Assembly: GCA_026710565.1 (NCBI GenBank)
Contig: JAPOQV010000327.1
Span: forward strand, 1 to 47,598
Length of the DNA: 47,598 nucleotides
Direction: 5' to 3'
Source: Spirochaetaceae bacterium
GTDB taxonomy: Bacteria > Spirochaetota > Spirochaetia > SZUA-6 > Bin103
The position numbers were made by a program, and so were the translations under genes. Positions 35,751 through 44,164 of the stretch are shown here, one piece after another (the first letter of the stretch is position 1; each line of letters begins with the position of its first letter). A model generated the notes under the pieces. The model was given only the letters and a program-made list of their open reading frames with translations. It was not told the origin of the DNA and searched no databases.

Positions 35751-36935
35751 TCAGGCTCCGGGTTGCGGTTCGGCCGGCGTCCCGCTTCCCGCGTCCGGGT
35801 TCACGGCCTGCTTCGCGAGCAGCCGCCCGCCGAGGGTCGAGGGAGAGATCACCTGGTCGACGCCCAGGCGGCGCACCTTGTCGACGTTCTCCTCGTCCTC
35901 GATGCGGACCAGGATCGCGAACCGCGCGTTCGGGGTGGCGTCGCGCAGGTCCTTGGCATTGACCGCCACCAGCGTGTTGGTCGAGTCGCTGTCGAAGGCA
36001 GCGATCACCGCCTGCGCGGTGAGCACGTTCGCGTCCAGGAGCGCTTCCCGCAGCGTCGGGTCCGCCTCCAGCACGTCGTGACCCTTGCCGCTCAGGCTCT
36101 GCGCGATCTTCTCGCGGTCGTCGACGATCACGGTCATCACGTTCCGGTCGCGCAGCTCGTCGAGGACGCTGGCCGCGACGCCGCTGTAGCCGCACACCAC
36201 CACGTGGTCGCTCAGCCGTTGGAACCGTTTCACCAGGCTCATCACCCCCTTCATGCGCCCTTCGACGATCGGACCCAGCGTCACCGACAGCGCGGTGACG
36301 AAGAGCGTCACGCCGATGAGGAACAACGACACCGCGAACCAGCGGGCGTCGCTTCCCACCGGATAGATCTCGGCGACATCGTAGTCGTACCCCAGGGTAA
36401 CGTACGCGACCAGCGCGAAGTACGCGGCGTCCGACCAGCCATGGATGCCCTGGAACTGGTCACGCAGCAGGTAGGCGCCGACGATCCCGTAGGCCAGCGC
36501 CAACGCCACCGCGACGACTGCGACGACCTGTCCGTAGCTCAGGCGGGTCGAGCCCCGCACGGAGAAGGTCCTATGGAACGCCAGCAGCGCGACGATGACC
36601 AGCAGCGTCGGTACCAGATTGAGGATCGCGCCGGACTGGATCGCCTGAAACAGGTTGATCCCCGCGCTTGCCACGCACACGATCAGGGCGGCGCCCCAGG
36701 CCCACCGCCGCCGCTCCAGCAAGGCCTTGGCGAGCAGCAGCAGGAGAATGCCGAAGACGATCCTGACGAGTCCCGACACCTCGTCGCCGCTCTCGTTCGG
36801 CCACGGGAGGTAGTCCGGCACGAGCAGGCGCCCGACGCCGTACGCCAGCGACCAGAAGCCTACGAGTCCGATCACGACCGCGATCCAGGTGGAGGCGCGC
36901 GGCAGCCGGAACCGGCGTCGTCGGACGTTGCTCAT
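35751..36935 (-). CDS. Kch-like ion channel with RCK/TrkA-N domain and altered selectivity filter
   Basis: 394 residues: several N-terminal membrane helices, then a two-helix pore region and an RCK domain (about 240-380: DHVVVCGYSGVAASVLDELR, a Rossmann G-x-S-G-x-x). The segment VAYVTLGYDYDVAEIYPVG aligns with the pore of E. coli Kch, whose filter is T-V-G-Y-G-D; here T-L-G-Y-D-Y-D, with an inserted residue pair. The following FLIGVTLFVTALSVTLGPI matches the Kch inner helix. So the ion preference may differ or the pore may be inactive. AGAGG precedes the start. Family assignment firm. Confidence 0.85.
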   Translation of the reverse strand: MSNVRRRRFRLPRASTWIAVVIGLVGFWSLAYGVGRLLVPDYLPWPNESGDEVSGLVRIVFGILLLLLAKALLERRRWAWGAALIVCVASAGINLFQAIQSGAILNLVPTLLVIVALLAFHRTFSVRGSTRLSYGQVVAVVAVALALAYGIVGAYLLRDQFQGIHGWSDAAYFALVAYVTLGYDYDVAEIYPVGSDARWFAVSLFLIGVTLFVTALSVTLGPIVEGRMKGVMSLVKRFQRLSDHVVVCGYSGVAASVLDELRDRNVMTVIVDDREKIAQSLSGKGHDVLEADPTLREALLDANVLTAQAVIAAFDSDSTNTLVAVNAKDLRDATPNARFAILVRIEDEENVDKVRRLGVDQVISPSTLGGRLLAKQAVNPDAGSGTPAEPQPGA

Positions 36936-36979
36936 GGTCCCGCACCTCTGGTCATGTCCGGACCCTGCATCGGCAGCGC

Positions 36980-36985
36980 ATTGTA
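36980..36985 (-). promoter_or_regulatory. Possible -10 box for the Kch-like gene
   Basis: TACAAT on the minus strand, giving a leader of about 38 nt. No clear -35. Confidence 0.3.
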
Positions 36986-37004
36986 GCGTCCAGGGAAGCC
37001 TCGG

Positions 37005-37026
37005 TCGTCCGATCCGGTAGACTCCG
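37005..37026 (+). repeat. Dispersed promoter-like element in the adh-kch gap
   Basis: The sequence GTCCGATCCGGTAGACTCCG agrees with the alr promoter region (GTCCGATCCGACAGACTCCG) at all but two positions. It points away from kch and toward the 3' end of adh, where no gene starts on this strand. Confidence 0.45.
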
Positions 37027-37055
37027 GCGGATGCGTGACTCCCTCGGCCGGCATC

Positions 37056-38159
37056 CTACGGGGGCACAAGGACGAGCTTGCCGGTGAATCTCTTGGCGAG
37101 GAAGTCGCGCTGCGCCGCAACGATGTCAGCCAGTCGGTAGGTCTTGGCCACCAGCGGGCGAACGTCACCGCGCTCAATGTAGGACACGAGATCGGGGAAC
37201 ACCTCATGGTCCTGGAAGGTGCAACCGATCACCGTCAGGTCACGCAGATACAGCGTGCGCAGGTCCAGCGGGCCGACCGGACCGGCGATCGCACCGGAAC
37301 AGACGTAGCGGCCACCGGCACGGAGCACGCCGAGCACGCGTGACCAGCGCTCGCCGCCGACCACGTCCACCACCAGGTCGATTCGACCACGCCCGATCGC
37401 TGCGACGACGTCGGCATCCCGGTCGATCGCTTCATCCGCCCCGAGCGCGAGTACGGCCTTCTGCTTCGAAGCGCTTGCCTGTGCCGTCACATGTGCCCCG
37501 CGCCGCTTGGCAAGCTGCACCGCCGCGCTGCCGACGCCGCCGGAGGCGCCGGTGATGAGCACCCGTTCGGCGCCGAGCGCTGCTCGCGCAAGCATATTCT
37601 CGGCCGTCGAATAGGCGCACGGCATGGAGGCGAGCTCGACGCTGGTCCAATCGCACGCCACAGGGAAGGTTTCGCACGACGGCGCTGTGGCGTACTGGGC
37701 AAAGGCGCCGTCTATCTCCGAGCCGAGCGTGTCGGCCTCGAACGGCCGGAATCGGCGATAATGGCGCAGCAGCGGCGCGACGATGACGCGCTCTCCGATC
37801 CTGGCGCGGGAAACGCCGTCGCCCACGGCGACGATACGCCCGCAGCAATCGGCACCCTGGATACGCGGGAAGCGCATCGCCACACCGGTCCAACTCCCAT
37901 CCGCGCCGTCGGCCTCGGTGAGCCCAGCGCTGCCCCCGGCGCTGCTTCCGGTCCGCACGGCCTTCGAGTACCAGCCGATTCGCGTGTTGATGTCGGTGTT
38001 GTTCACGCCTGCCGCCTCGACGCGTATCAGCACCTCCCCGACACCGGGCCGCGGTACGGGCACGTCAGTGCGGTAGACGAGCCGGTCGAAGCCGCCGTGG
38101 CCGGTAAGCAGCGCCGCGCACATCCGATCGGGGATGGCGTCGTTCGCGTCTCCGTCCAT
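37056..38159 (-). CDS. Zinc-type alcohol dehydrogenase family protein (MDR)
   Basis: 367 residues from the ATG at 38159. Medium-chain dehydrogenase fold: RPGVGEVLIRVEAAGVNNTDI, GADCCGRIVAVGDGVSRARI, nucleotide motif LITGASGGVGSAAVQLAKRRG, and a C-terminal GTFQDHEVFPDL-like block. The first half has the G-x-D-x-x-G-x-V core but not the complete set of catalytic zinc ligands, so quinone-oxidoreductase-like activity without zinc is possible. An insertion around residues 60-90 (SKAVRTGSSAGGSAG) is unusual. Codon use here is less GC-biased than in the core genes. Substrate unknown. Confidence 0.85.
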   Translation of the reverse strand: MDGDANDAIPDRMCAALLTGHGGFDRLVYRTDVPVPRPGVGEVLIRVEAAGVNNTDINTRIGWYSKAVRTGSSAGGSAGLTEADGADGSWTGVAMRFPRIQGADCCGRIVAVGDGVSRARIGERVIVAPLLRHYRRFRPFEADTLGSEIDGAFAQYATAPSCETFPVACDWTSVELASMPCAYSTAENMLARAALGAERVLITGASGGVGSAAVQLAKRRGAHVTAQASASKQKAVLALGADEAIDRDADVVAAIGRGRIDLVVDVVGGERWSRVLGVLRAGGRYVCSGAIAGPVGPLDLRTLYLRDLTVIGCTFQDHEVFPDLVSYIERGDVRPLVAKTYRLADIVAAQRDFLAKRFTGKLVLVPP

Positions 38160-38311
38160 GTTCTTCTGTCTCTCTATGAGATTGCGGGCTCCCGGTGTGC
38201 ATCCTTGGCGTGCCGGTCGCGCTCGTAGGTTACCCGACAAGCTCCACACCTCGTCGCCGCCGTCGTTCAACATTGGGCCGTCGCCCGGCACGACCAAGGC
38301 GCTGGACGCCA

Positions 38312-38860
38312 ATGGTCAAATTGCTCGCCATCGTCTTCCGCCAGCCGACGCGTAAGCAGGATCTCCTGCGGCCGGTGTGGGGCCGTCTGGTGTTCGAAAC
38401 ACAGGTGTCGGGGATCACCGGCAGCGCGATCCACCTCGACGCTCAGGACCCGCGTCAGGAAATCCGGTGGAATCCGTCGCTCGCGCCGGATGAGCAGAAC
38501 GAGCTGTCAGCATTGGCGGCCGACGGACACCGGGTCGCGAGGAGCCGCCGCTGGTGGTCGATCCGACCGACGATAGACTCCACGCGTACCACGCAACTCT
38601 ATCGCACGCTGCTCCACGAGATCGGTCATCACGTCGACTGGCGTCGGGCGACGCCGGAACTCTACTTCAGGCGTCCACTACCGGAGCGCGAGCGGTCCGC
38701 GAACCGCTACGCGATGACGCTGAGGACGATCCTTGAGCGGCGAACAGCGATCCCGTTCGATCGCACTCGGGACGACGCGGCCATGCGTGCCGACGGCCTG
38801 GATCCCGACTGGTTCGGCCAAGCTCTCACGAAGGCCGAACGCCTCGGGGGACGATGCTGA
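38312..38860 (+). CDS. Hypothetical protein with HExxH zinc-peptidase motif
   Basis: 182 residues from the ATG at 38312. The only recognisable block is LYRTLLHEIGHHVDWRR, an HExxH motif, followed about 30 residues later by ERERSANRYAMTL, where the E-x-x-x-N pattern resembles the third ligand helix of ImmA/IrrE-like zincins. The frame is open further upstream but lacks a better start. Its last 35 bp overlap the 3' end of the opposing HigA-ImmA gene. It may be a stand-alone zincin belonging to the toxin-antitoxin island. Function unknown; it could also be a decayed gene. Confidence 0.5.
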   Translation: MVKLLAIVFRQPTRKQDLLRPVWGRLVFETQVSGITGSAIHLDAQDPRQEIRWNPSLAPDEQNELSALAADGHRVARSRRWWSIRPTIDSTRTTQLYRTLLHEIGHHVDWRRATPELYFRRPLPERERSANRYAMTLRTILERRTAIPFDRTRDDAAMRADGLDPDWFGQALTKAERLGGRC

Positions 38861-40061
38861 ATTGGGACCGGATCTGACCGGTGCCGACGAACTGGGAGAG
38901 CAATCGATAGTTCTGTCGTTCATGACGTACGCGACCGGCGACGATGGCGGGGTGAACGCGTAGCACGTGCGCGAGAGTCACGACGCTCAGAGGAGTGGGG
39001 TTCTCGCGCGCCGTGCTCGTCTGCCAGGCATCGTGCGGGATGAGCGCTTCGGCTGCCCATTCGTCGGCTTGGCTCTCACGCGGGTCCTCGCGTTCCGTTT
39101 CCACCTTGGACAGCGACAGGTCGTCGACGAACGCATCGCCCGAGTCGTGGTCCATGTGGCGGCCGACATGCGCGAGCTCGTGGAGCAGACAGAACCAGAA
39201 GCTGTCGATCCGGTCATAACGCAGGGTCAACCCGATCACCGGCCGGCCGTCGCCGAGCCGGAGCGCGGCCCCGTCGAGATGGGTCCGTGGCAGATGGGGC
39301 TCGGTGACCAGCGGGATGCCGTGCTGTGCCAGAAACTCTTGTGCGAGACGTGGTCCGTCCTCCGACACGCTCAGCCGCGCGACCTGCTTGAGGAAGTCCA
39401 ATGTGACCGTGCCGGGCTCGTGGGCCATCGACGGAGGGTTCCGATTCGCCGTAGCCAGCACCTGCCAGCACCAGGCTTTGAGCGCGTAGGGGTCGGTCTT
39501 GGCGTTGGCCCGCAGGTGGTCGTTCTTGCGGTACAGCGCGGCGCCGGCCACCTGCCAGCCGCCCGCGCGCTCGATGAGATCGCCGATGAGTTCCTTGGCC
39601 TGCTGCGCCAAGTCGGGGAGTTCGGGAATCCACTTCCGTTTGGCCATCTCCTTGAGAGGGAATCGGCTCCACTCCAACTCGGCTGACAGATCGTCGACCG
39701 TTGATTCCGAGTCCCGAAGCAGCACGTCGGCCGGAATGCCGAGGTGTCTGTAAAGCGCTCGGGCCATCGGCATCGTGATCGCGCGTTTGCCGGAGAGAAC
39801 CTCGGAGACTTTGGCGCGGCTGCCGATGAACGGGATCAGGTCGCGCGAGCTCAGGCCGGCCTGCTCCATGCGGAACTCGATCGCTTCGACCGGGCTCGGA
39901 TACCCCATCGGCACGTGGCGGCTCTCGTACATCTCGACCAGATCGACCAGTACGTCGAGCTCTTCGTCCTCCGGGGTCCCAGACTCGGCATCCATGAGAT
40001 CGTCGACTCGGGCGAGCGCGGCCTCGTAGTCCTGTTCGGTCCGGATCGGCTTGATGTCCAT
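38826..40061 (-). CDS. HigA-type antitoxin fused to an ImmA/IrrE (M78) metallopeptidase
   Basis: 411 residues. Residues 1-115 are HigA-like: an acidic N-terminal dimerisation region (DYEAALARVDDLMDAESG) and an HTH (AGLSSRDLIPFIGSRAKVSE then VLSGKRAITMPMARAL). Residues about 150-395 are an M78 peptidase with LLHELAHVGRHMD and, downstream, ESQADEWAAEALIP. GAGGAGGTG lies 8 nt before the ATG. It follows the HigB toxin by 3 bp. Fused antitoxin-peptidases could remove the antitoxin under stress or process another target; this is inference. Confidence 0.9.
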   Translation of the reverse strand: MDIKPIRTEQDYEAALARVDDLMDAESGTPEDEELDVLVDLVEMYESRHVPMGYPSPVEAIEFRMEQAGLSSRDLIPFIGSRAKVSEVLSGKRAITMPMARALYRHLGIPADVLLRDSESTVDDLSAELEWSRFPLKEMAKRKWIPELPDLAQQAKELIGDLIERAGGWQVAGAALYRKNDHLRANAKTDPYALKAWCWQVLATANRNPPSMAHEPGTVTLDFLKQVARLSVSEDGPRLAQEFLAQHGIPLVTEPHLPRTHLDGAALRLGDGRPVIGLTLRYDRIDSFWFCLLHELAHVGRHMDHDSGDAFVDDLSLSKVETEREDPRESQADEWAAEALIPHDAWQTSTARENPTPLSVVTLAHVLRVHPAIVAGRVRHERQNYRLLSQFVGTGQIRSQFSIVPRGVRPS

Positions 40062-40064
40062 CGT

Positions 40065-40358
40065 CTACACCTCCTCGATGTCTATCGCGTCATATTCCGC
40101 GTGCGTGCCCACGAATCGTACGTACACCACTCGGCGTTTGTAGTTGATCCTCACTACCAGCCTGTAGTCGTTGCCCTTGATGTTGAACACCGCGCGGTTG
40201 CTGCCGACGATGCTGGCGCTGCCGTACCGCTCCTTCACCTTGGCCGGAGTGTCCCAATCCTCCTGCTTGACCTGCCGAAACCAAGCGAGAAGCGACACTT
40301 TGGCGGTCGGATGTCGCTCCCAGAAATCCCGCAACGTCCTCTTGGCGATGATCCGCAC
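40065..40358 (-). CDS. higB: HigB-family type II toxin (RelE-like mRNA interferase)
   Basis: 97 residues beginning MRIIAKRTLRDFWERHP at the GTG 40358; the family normally opens M-R-[IV]-I-[AS]-K-R-T-L. The -10 box at 40370-40365 is exactly 6 nt upstream of this GTG, which rules against the GTG at 40364. Core blocks KVKERYGSASIVGSNRAVFN, GNDYRLVVRINYKRRVVYVR and FVGTHAEYDAID follow the ParE/RelE fold. Toxin first, antitoxin second is the usual hig order. The A+T content of the upstream region is far above the window average, suggesting transfer. Confidence 0.92.
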   Translation of the reverse strand: MRIIAKRTLRDFWERHPTAKVSLLAWFRQVKQEDWDTPAKVKERYGSASIVGSNRAVFNIKGNDYRLVVRINYKRRVVYVRFVGTHAEYDAIDIEEV

Positions 40359-40364
40359 ATCCAC

Positions 40365-40393
40365 TCATAACAATGTTCCCGAAAACATGTCAA
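40365..40393 (-). promoter_or_regulatory. hig promoter with operator-like repeats
   Basis: Minus strand TTGACA (40393-40388), 17-bp spacer, TTATGA (40370-40365), then 6 nt to the higB GTG. An imperfect palindrome TGTTCCCGAAAACA (40374-40387) fills the spacer, and a perfect one, TATCATGATA, lies upstream at 40398-40407. Both are candidate HigA binding sites. Confidence 0.6.
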
Positions 40394-40479
40394 GTACTAT
40401 CATGATAAATGCGAGTGATCTACAACTGAAATGAATGGACATCACGCGGTGGCCCATACACAGACCAGACGACCCGTGC

Positions 40480-40508
40480 TTGTCGGTAGACCGCCGACGG
40501 CCTAGAAT
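40480..40508 (+). promoter_or_regulatory. Promoter of the ABC exporter operon
   Basis: TTGTCG (40480-40485), 17-bp spacer, TAGAAT (40503-40508); start near 40515. Confidence 0.5.
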
Positions 40509-40594
40509 CGCGGGCGCCCGGAAGTCCCATCAAAAGCCTCACGATCCTCTTTCCCGCGCTGCGGCGCCGTGCCGGCCGGCTGCTGCTCGGCCTC

Positions 40595-42268
40595 GTGTGC
40601 ATGGTGGTCCAGAACTACGCGCTGCTGCGCGGCTCGGTGCTGCTGCGGCAGCTCATGGACGAGATCGCCGGCGGCGCCAACGAGCGCGCGGTGGTGCTGG
40701 GGCTGATCGCGCAGGCGCTGGCCTTCGCGGTCGGCGTGGGCGCCTGCATGTACGGCATGCGCCGGCTCATCATCGGCGTGTCGCGCGACGTCGAGTACGA
40801 GCTGCGCGACCTGCTGTTCCGCAAGCTGCTGGCGCTCGACTTCGACTTCTACCAGCGGCGCCGCACCGGCGACATCATCTCCCGCTGCACCAACGATCTG
40901 AACGACGTGCGCACCCTGCTCGGCCCCGGCATCATGTACCTGCCGGACGCGCTGTCGCGGCTGGCGCTGTTCGCGCCCGTGCTGATCGGTCTGCACGCGG
41001 TGATGGCCGGCGCCCTGGGCGCGCTGATGGTGTCCCTGGTCGCGGTGATCGTGGTGCTGACGCCGCGGCTGCGCCCCCGGTTCCGCCGCGTGCAGGAGTT
41101 GGTGGCGGCCATCAACGACCGCGTGTGGCAGATCGTCACCGGCATCAACACCGTCAAGCTGTACGGGCTGGCCGCCAGCGAGAGCGAGCGCTTCCGGGAG
41201 CTCAACCGGCGCTACATCTCGGCCAACGTGGGGCTGGCCCGCACACGCGGCGTGCTGTGGCCGCTGCTGCAGTTCCTGTACGGCCTGGCCACGCTGATGC
41301 TGCTCCTGGTGGGCGGCGGCGCGGTGATCCGCGGCACGCTCACGATCGGCGAGCTCCTGCAGTTCGCGGCCATCGTCGGCTGGCTGACCTTCCCGGTCCT
41401 GTCGCTGGGCTGGGTTTCCTCGCTCATCCAGCAGGGGGTGAGCGCCATGGAGCGCATCCGCGTGATCCTGGACCACCCGGTGGCTGTCCGCCCCGCCCAT
41501 CCCCTCCCGGTCCCGGCCGGGCCGCTGGCCGTGAGCGCCGACGGCGTGTCGTACCGCTTCCCGAACGCGGACCGGGACGCCTTGAACGGCGTGAACCTCG
41601 CTCTTCGAGCCGGACGGACGCTGGGCATCACCGGCGGCGTGGGCAGCGGCAAGAGCTCGCTGGTACTCCTGCTGGCCGGCATCGCGGCACCGTCGGGCGG
41701 GACGTTGAAGTTCAACGGTGTCGACGCCACGGCGATCGATCCGTCCGCCTACCGGGGCCGCATAGCCTACGTCCCGCAGGAGCCGTTCCTGTTCTCCGCC
41801 AGCGTCGCGGAGAACATCGCCATGGGCAGCGAGGAGGACGTGTCTCGGGAGCGCATCATCGCCGCCGCGCGCCTGGCGGCGGTCGACGCGGACATCGCCC
41901 GCTTTCCGGACGGGTACGACACGCTGGTTGGCGAGCGCGGCATCACGCTGTCCGGCGGCCAGCGCCAGCGGGTCGCGATCGCGCGGGCGCTGGTGCGCGA
42001 CAGCGACCTGCTGGTCATGGACGACGCGCTGTCGTCCGTGGACTCCGACACCGAGACGGCGATCCTCACCAACCTGCGCGCGCTGCGCTCGTCGCGCACG
42101 ATCGTGATCGTCTCCCACCGGGTGTCGGCGCTGCAGCTCGCCGACCGCATCGCGGTCATGGACGGCGGCACCGTGGTGGAGACCGGCTCGCACAAACGGC
42201 TGCTGCGCGCTCGCGGCCGCTACGCCCGGCTGGCGGAGCTGCAGCAGCTCGAGGAAGCGCTGCGATGA
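40595..42268 (+). CDS. ABC exporter half-transporter, degenerate nucleotide site
   Basis: 557 residues from the GTG at 40595, probably missing its true N-terminus: in-frame codons upstream to 40529 read IKSLTILFPALRRRAGRLLL, a normal first-helix leader, but only ATC or CTG codons are available as starts. Six membrane helices (to about 320) are followed by an ATPase: Walker A TGGVGSGKSSLV, Q-loop YVPQEPFLFSASV, signature LSGGQRQRVAIARAL, Walker B LLVMDDALSSVD, where the catalytic Glu is replaced by Asp. That pattern marks the degenerate subunit of heterodimeric exporters (TM287/288, BmrCD, LmrCD). Coupled by ATGA to the second subunit. Confidence 0.9.
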   Translation: MCMVVQNYALLRGSVLLRQLMDEIAGGANERAVVLGLIAQALAFAVGVGACMYGMRRLIIGVSRDVEYELRDLLFRKLLALDFDFYQRRRTGDIISRCTNDLNDVRTLLGPGIMYLPDALSRLALFAPVLIGLHAVMAGALGALMVSLVAVIVVLTPRLRPRFRRVQELVAAINDRVWQIVTGINTVKLYGLAASESERFRELNRRYISANVGLARTRGVLWPLLQFLYGLATLMLLLVGGGAVIRGTLTIGELLQFAAIVGWLTFPVLSLGWVSSLIQQGVSAMERIRVILDHPVAVRPAHPLPVPAGPLAVSADGVSYRFPNADRDALNGVNLALRAGRTLGITGGVGSGKSSLVLLLAGIAAPSGGTLKFNGVDATAIDPSAYRGRIAYVPQEPFLFSASVAENIAMGSEEDVSRERIIAAARLAAVDADIARFPDGYDTLVGERGITLSGGQRQRVAIARALVRDSDLLVMDDALSSVDSDTETAILTNLRALRSSRTIVIVSHRVSALQLADRIAVMDGGTVVETGSHKRLLRARGRYARLAELQQLEEALR

Positions 42269-44082
42269 GCGCATCCGCGAAGGGTCGGGGCGCGCGGCAG
42301 CGCGTCGAGAGCGGCCTGGACTTCCGCCTCACCCGCAGGCTCGCCTCCTACGTGCTGGGCCACAAGGCGCTGATCGGCGCGTCGCTCGTCGCGATGCTGT
42401 CGACCGACCTGCTGCAGGTGGCGGTGCCGGCGCTGGTCAAGCTCGGCATCGACCGCGACGTCGCCGCCGGCGACCTGCGCGGCCTGCGCACGACCGGGCT
42501 GCTGCTGGCCGCGGCCATGGTGGGCCGGTTCGCGACCCAGGTGGCCTTCACGGTGATCGTCGAGATGCTCGGCCAGCGGCTGCTGTTCGACCTGCGCATG
42601 GACCTGCTGCGCAAGGTGCTGCGCCTGGGCAACGACTACTTCGACCGCACGCCGGTGGGCGCGACCCTCACCAACGTCACCAACGACGTGGAGGCGGTCC
42701 GCCAGTTCATCTCCGACGGCATCGTCAACATCCTCGGCGACTCGGTGAAGGTGCTGTTCATCCTGGGCGCGATGCTGCTGATCAACCCGGGCCTGGCGGC
42801 GATCACCTTCGTCTCCCTGCCGCTGTTCGCGGTCGCCACCGTCGCCTTCCGCAACGCCCTGCGCCACGGGTTCCGGGGCGTGCGCGCCGCCAATGCCGCG
42901 ATCAACACGACGCTGTCCGAGACGGTCACCGGCATCCGCGAGATCACGGTCCTGAACTACCAGGCGCGCAGCCTGGCCCGCTTCGAGGGGCACAACCGCG
43001 ACTACCTGAGCTCCTACCTGGTGGTGGTGCGCGCGTTCTCCCGGTACTTCCCCACCATCGAGGTGGTCGCCCACCTCGGGATGCTCACGGTGATGGCGGC
43101 CGCGCACTTCACCATCGGCGTCTCCGTACAGGTCGGCGACGTGTTCGCCTTCGCCAGCTACATCACCATGCTGTTCATGCCGCTGCGGCAGCTCGCGGAG
43201 AAGTTCAACACCTTCCAGTCGGCCATGGCTGCATCGGAGCGCATCTTCACGATGCTCGACCGCGCCGAGTCGATCACGGCTCCCAGCCCCGCCGTGCCGT
43301 TGCCGCCGCGCGGTGAGCAGGGCGTCGGCGTGACGTTCCGCGGCGTCAGCTTCGCCTACGTGCCCGATGCGCCGGTGTTCACCGACCTGTCGTTCCAGGT
43401 ACGGCCGGGCGAGCGGATCGCGCTGGTGGGCTCGACCGGCTCCGGCAAGTCGACGGTGATCAACCTGATCAACCGGCTGTACGACGCCGGCGGCGGCGCG
43501 GTGGAGGTGGACGGCGTCGACGTGCGGCTCATCGCGCCGGACGAGCTCCGCCGGCGGATCGTCACGATCCCGCAGTCGCTGTTCCTGTTCTCGGGCACCG
43601 TGCACGACAACATCGCCCTCTTCGACCGGTCGGTGAGCCGCGCGCAGGTGGTGGAGGCGGTCCGCGCGGTCAACCTGGACGGCTTCATCCGGTCGCTGCC
43701 GCACGGCTACGACGAGGAGGTGCTGGAGGAGGGCAAGTCCCTGTCCACCGGGCAGAAGCAGCTCCTGTCGTTCGCGCGCGCGTTCGTTCGCGACCCGGGC
43801 GTGGTGATCATGGACGAGGCCACCTCCAGCATCGACGCGGAGTCGGAGCGGCTGATCGAGGAGGCAACCGCCACCCTGCTGGCCGGGCGCACGGCGATCG
43901 TGATCGCCCACCGCCTGTCGACCATCCGCTCGGCGGACCGCATCCTGGTGCTGCACGAAGGAGCGCTGGCCGAGGAGGGAGACCACGACACCTTGCTGGC
44001 CCGCGACGGGGTGTACGCCAAGCTCTACCGGGTGCAGATGCTGGCGTTGGCCGACTCTGGCTCAGAAGGGCAGCGAGACTGA
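42265..44082 (+). CDS. ABC exporter half-transporter, catalytic partner
   Basis: 605 residues. Six membrane helices in 30-330, then an ATPase with Walker A GSTGSGKSTVINL, Q-loop TIPQSLFLFSGTV, signature LSTGQKQLLSFARAF, Walker B VVIMDEATSSID (Glu present) and His switch VIAHRLSTIRSAD. The signature has T in place of the usual second G, which means the composite site facing the partner is altered, consistent with a heterodimer. Drug, lipid or peptide export are all possible. It lies between two toxin-antitoxin loci. Confidence 0.93.
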   Translation: MSASAKGRGARQRVESGLDFRLTRRLASYVLGHKALIGASLVAMLSTDLLQVAVPALVKLGIDRDVAAGDLRGLRTTGLLLAAAMVGRFATQVAFTVIVEMLGQRLLFDLRMDLLRKVLRLGNDYFDRTPVGATLTNVTNDVEAVRQFISDGIVNILGDSVKVLFILGAMLLINPGLAAITFVSLPLFAVATVAFRNALRHGFRGVRAANAAINTTLSETVTGIREITVLNYQARSLARFEGHNRDYLSSYLVVVRAFSRYFPTIEVVAHLGMLTVMAAAHFTIGVSVQVGDVFAFASYITMLFMPLRQLAEKFNTFQSAMAASERIFTMLDRAESITAPSPAVPLPPRGEQGVGVTFRGVSFAYVPDAPVFTDLSFQVRPGERIALVGSTGSGKSTVINLINRLYDAGGGAVEVDGVDVRLIAPDELRRRIVTIPQSLFLFSGTVHDNIALFDRSVSRAQVVEAVRAVNLDGFIRSLPHGYDEEVLEEGKSLSTGQKQLLSFARAFVRDPGVVIMDEATSSIDAESERLIEEATATLLAGRTAIVIAHRLSTIRSADRILVLHEGALAEEGDHDTLLARDGVYAKLYRVQMLALADSGSEGQRD

Positions 44083-44164
44083 CGCAGGACGATGAACCGT
44101 AGGGGATTGCGCGGTGCGGGCGCTTACGGGCGCTGGGCTGTCCCGACGTGATCACATTGCCGAT

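Noticed and set aside
37031..37087. 18-codon ORF after the orphan promoter-like element
   Set aside because: No conservation evidence and antisense to adh; reported only as part of the element.
38160..38312. Extension of the alcohol dehydrogenase upstream of 38159
   Set aside because: MDGDAND at 38159 is the last ATG before the family's conserved start; upstream residues have no resemblance to it.
40435..42264. Long open frame on the plus strand continuous with the second ABC subunit
   Set aside because: It reads the first ABC subunit in the wrong frame; the peptide is Arg/Gly/Ala-rich with no domain. High GC content leaves shadow frames open.
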